From positions 465,001-529,000 of the forward strand of contig NZ_CP139482.1 of assembly GCF_041222825.1 (NCBI RefSeq): DNA of 64,000 bases. The letters are read 5' to 3'. The notes below the pieces were generated by a model. The model had not been told where the DNA came from, made no database searches, and saw only the letters and a program-made list of their open reading frames with translations. Shown here one piece after another: positions 63,806 to 64,000 of this stretch (its first letter is position 1; each line of letters begins with the position of its first letter). The position numbers and the translations under genes were made by a program. The stretch is from Candidatus Thalassolituus haligoni (GTDB lineage Bacteria; Pseudomonadota; Gammaproteobacteria; Pseudomonadales; Oceanobacteraceae).

Positions 63806-64000
63806 ATGAATATTACCGGTTTGGAAACTTTGGTATTTGGTGTTGAAAACCTTGCTGACTGTGCTCAATACCTGACCGACTACGGCTTGATTGCGGTCGA
63901 TACGAATGATCAGGGTGGTCGCTTTGAAGCCCTGGATGGCACTGCCATCGTACTGGCTCATACCGACGATGAAACCTTGCCAGCGGCGCTGGGTAATGGC
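63806..64000 (+). CDS. VOC/glyoxalase-family protein (partial)
   Basis: The first 65 codons are present: MNITGLETLVFGVENLADC and YLTDYGLIAVDTNDQGGRF, running off the window. The pattern (short strand, DLA-type helix, Y-x-x-x-x-G-L) suits vicinal-oxygen-chelate proteins such as extradiol dioxygenases and glyoxalases. AGGAGAAG precedes the start, and it follows the hydrolase by 25 bases. Whether it is an extradiol ring-cleavage enzyme cannot be told from this part. Confidence 0.6.
   Translation, partial: MNITGLETLVFGVENLADCAQYLTDYGLIAVDTNDQGGRFEALDGTAIVLAHTDDETLPAALGNG

Overview
The window reads as chromosomal DNA of an aerobic, probably marine, gammaproteobacterium. The evidence is the gene content: three TRAP-type uptake loci, a paa operon of gammaproteobacterial type, van, mob and ben/are-type genes, and sigma-54 control. 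I cannot name the genus with confidence. No rRNA, tRNA, phage gene, intact transposase or CRISPR array was seen. Almost the whole 64 kb is devoted to uptake and upper (funnelling) catabolism of aromatic compounds, and no ring-cleavage dioxygenase of the protocatechuate or catechol type lies inside it.

Layout. 1-9000: a TRAP permease pair (dctQ end, dctM), a TRAP binding protein, then a vanillate module: vanR (GntR) divergent from vanA-vanB with two palindromic operators, a second TRAP binding protein, a fused SpmA/SpmB-like membrane protein and a DUF2889 gene. 9000-13200: mobA (3-hydroxybenzoate 4-monooxygenase) divergent from a LysR gene, bracketed by a 561-bp direct repeat that duplicates the DUF2889 gene; the second copy has lost its ATG. 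A 265-bp MITE-like element follows. 13270-20080: a sigma-54-controlled set (benzaldehyde dehydrogenase, GMC alcohol oxidoreductase, TAT-signal small subunit, outer-membrane protein) with its AcoR-like activator. 20280-31000: a Rid protein, BenE, and an aromatic-type branched-chain ABC transporter (two binding proteins, LivHMGF). A Septu (PtuA-PtuB) antiphage system and a HigA antitoxin relic sit between the two binding proteins. 31058-33541: a XylS/BenR-type activator and an LLM flavin oxidoreductase.

33550-49940: a complete phenylacetate pathway: paaX, paaY, paaN on the minus strand, then paaFGHIJK and paaABCDE-paaZ on the plus strand. Two inverted repeats with a shared GATAC-N27-GTATC core lie upstream of paaF and paaA and have the geometry of PaaX operators. 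50140-54580: a TRAP operon (dctP-dctQ-dctM-uspA) and an AraC regulator. 54620-64000: TetR, a second VanB-like reductase and VanA-like Rieske oxygenase separated by a MITE-like element, a LysR gene, a DUF1302/DUF1329 pair, an alpha/beta hydrolase with a visible catalytic triad and the start of a VOC protein. This last block looks like a catabolic route whose substrate is not evident.

How it fits together: TRAP, ABC and BenE systems import aromatic acids. VanAB and MobA converge on protocatechuate. The GMC and XylC-type enzymes oxidise benzylic alcohols and aldehydes to acids. The paa genes convert phenylacetate to acetyl-CoA and succinyl-CoA. Each module carries its own regulator (VanR, LysR, AcoR-type, XylS-type, PaaX, AraC, TetR, LysR), and for several of them a plausible operator or promoter can be read in the sequence. 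All functional names are inferred from recognised family features, not from searches.
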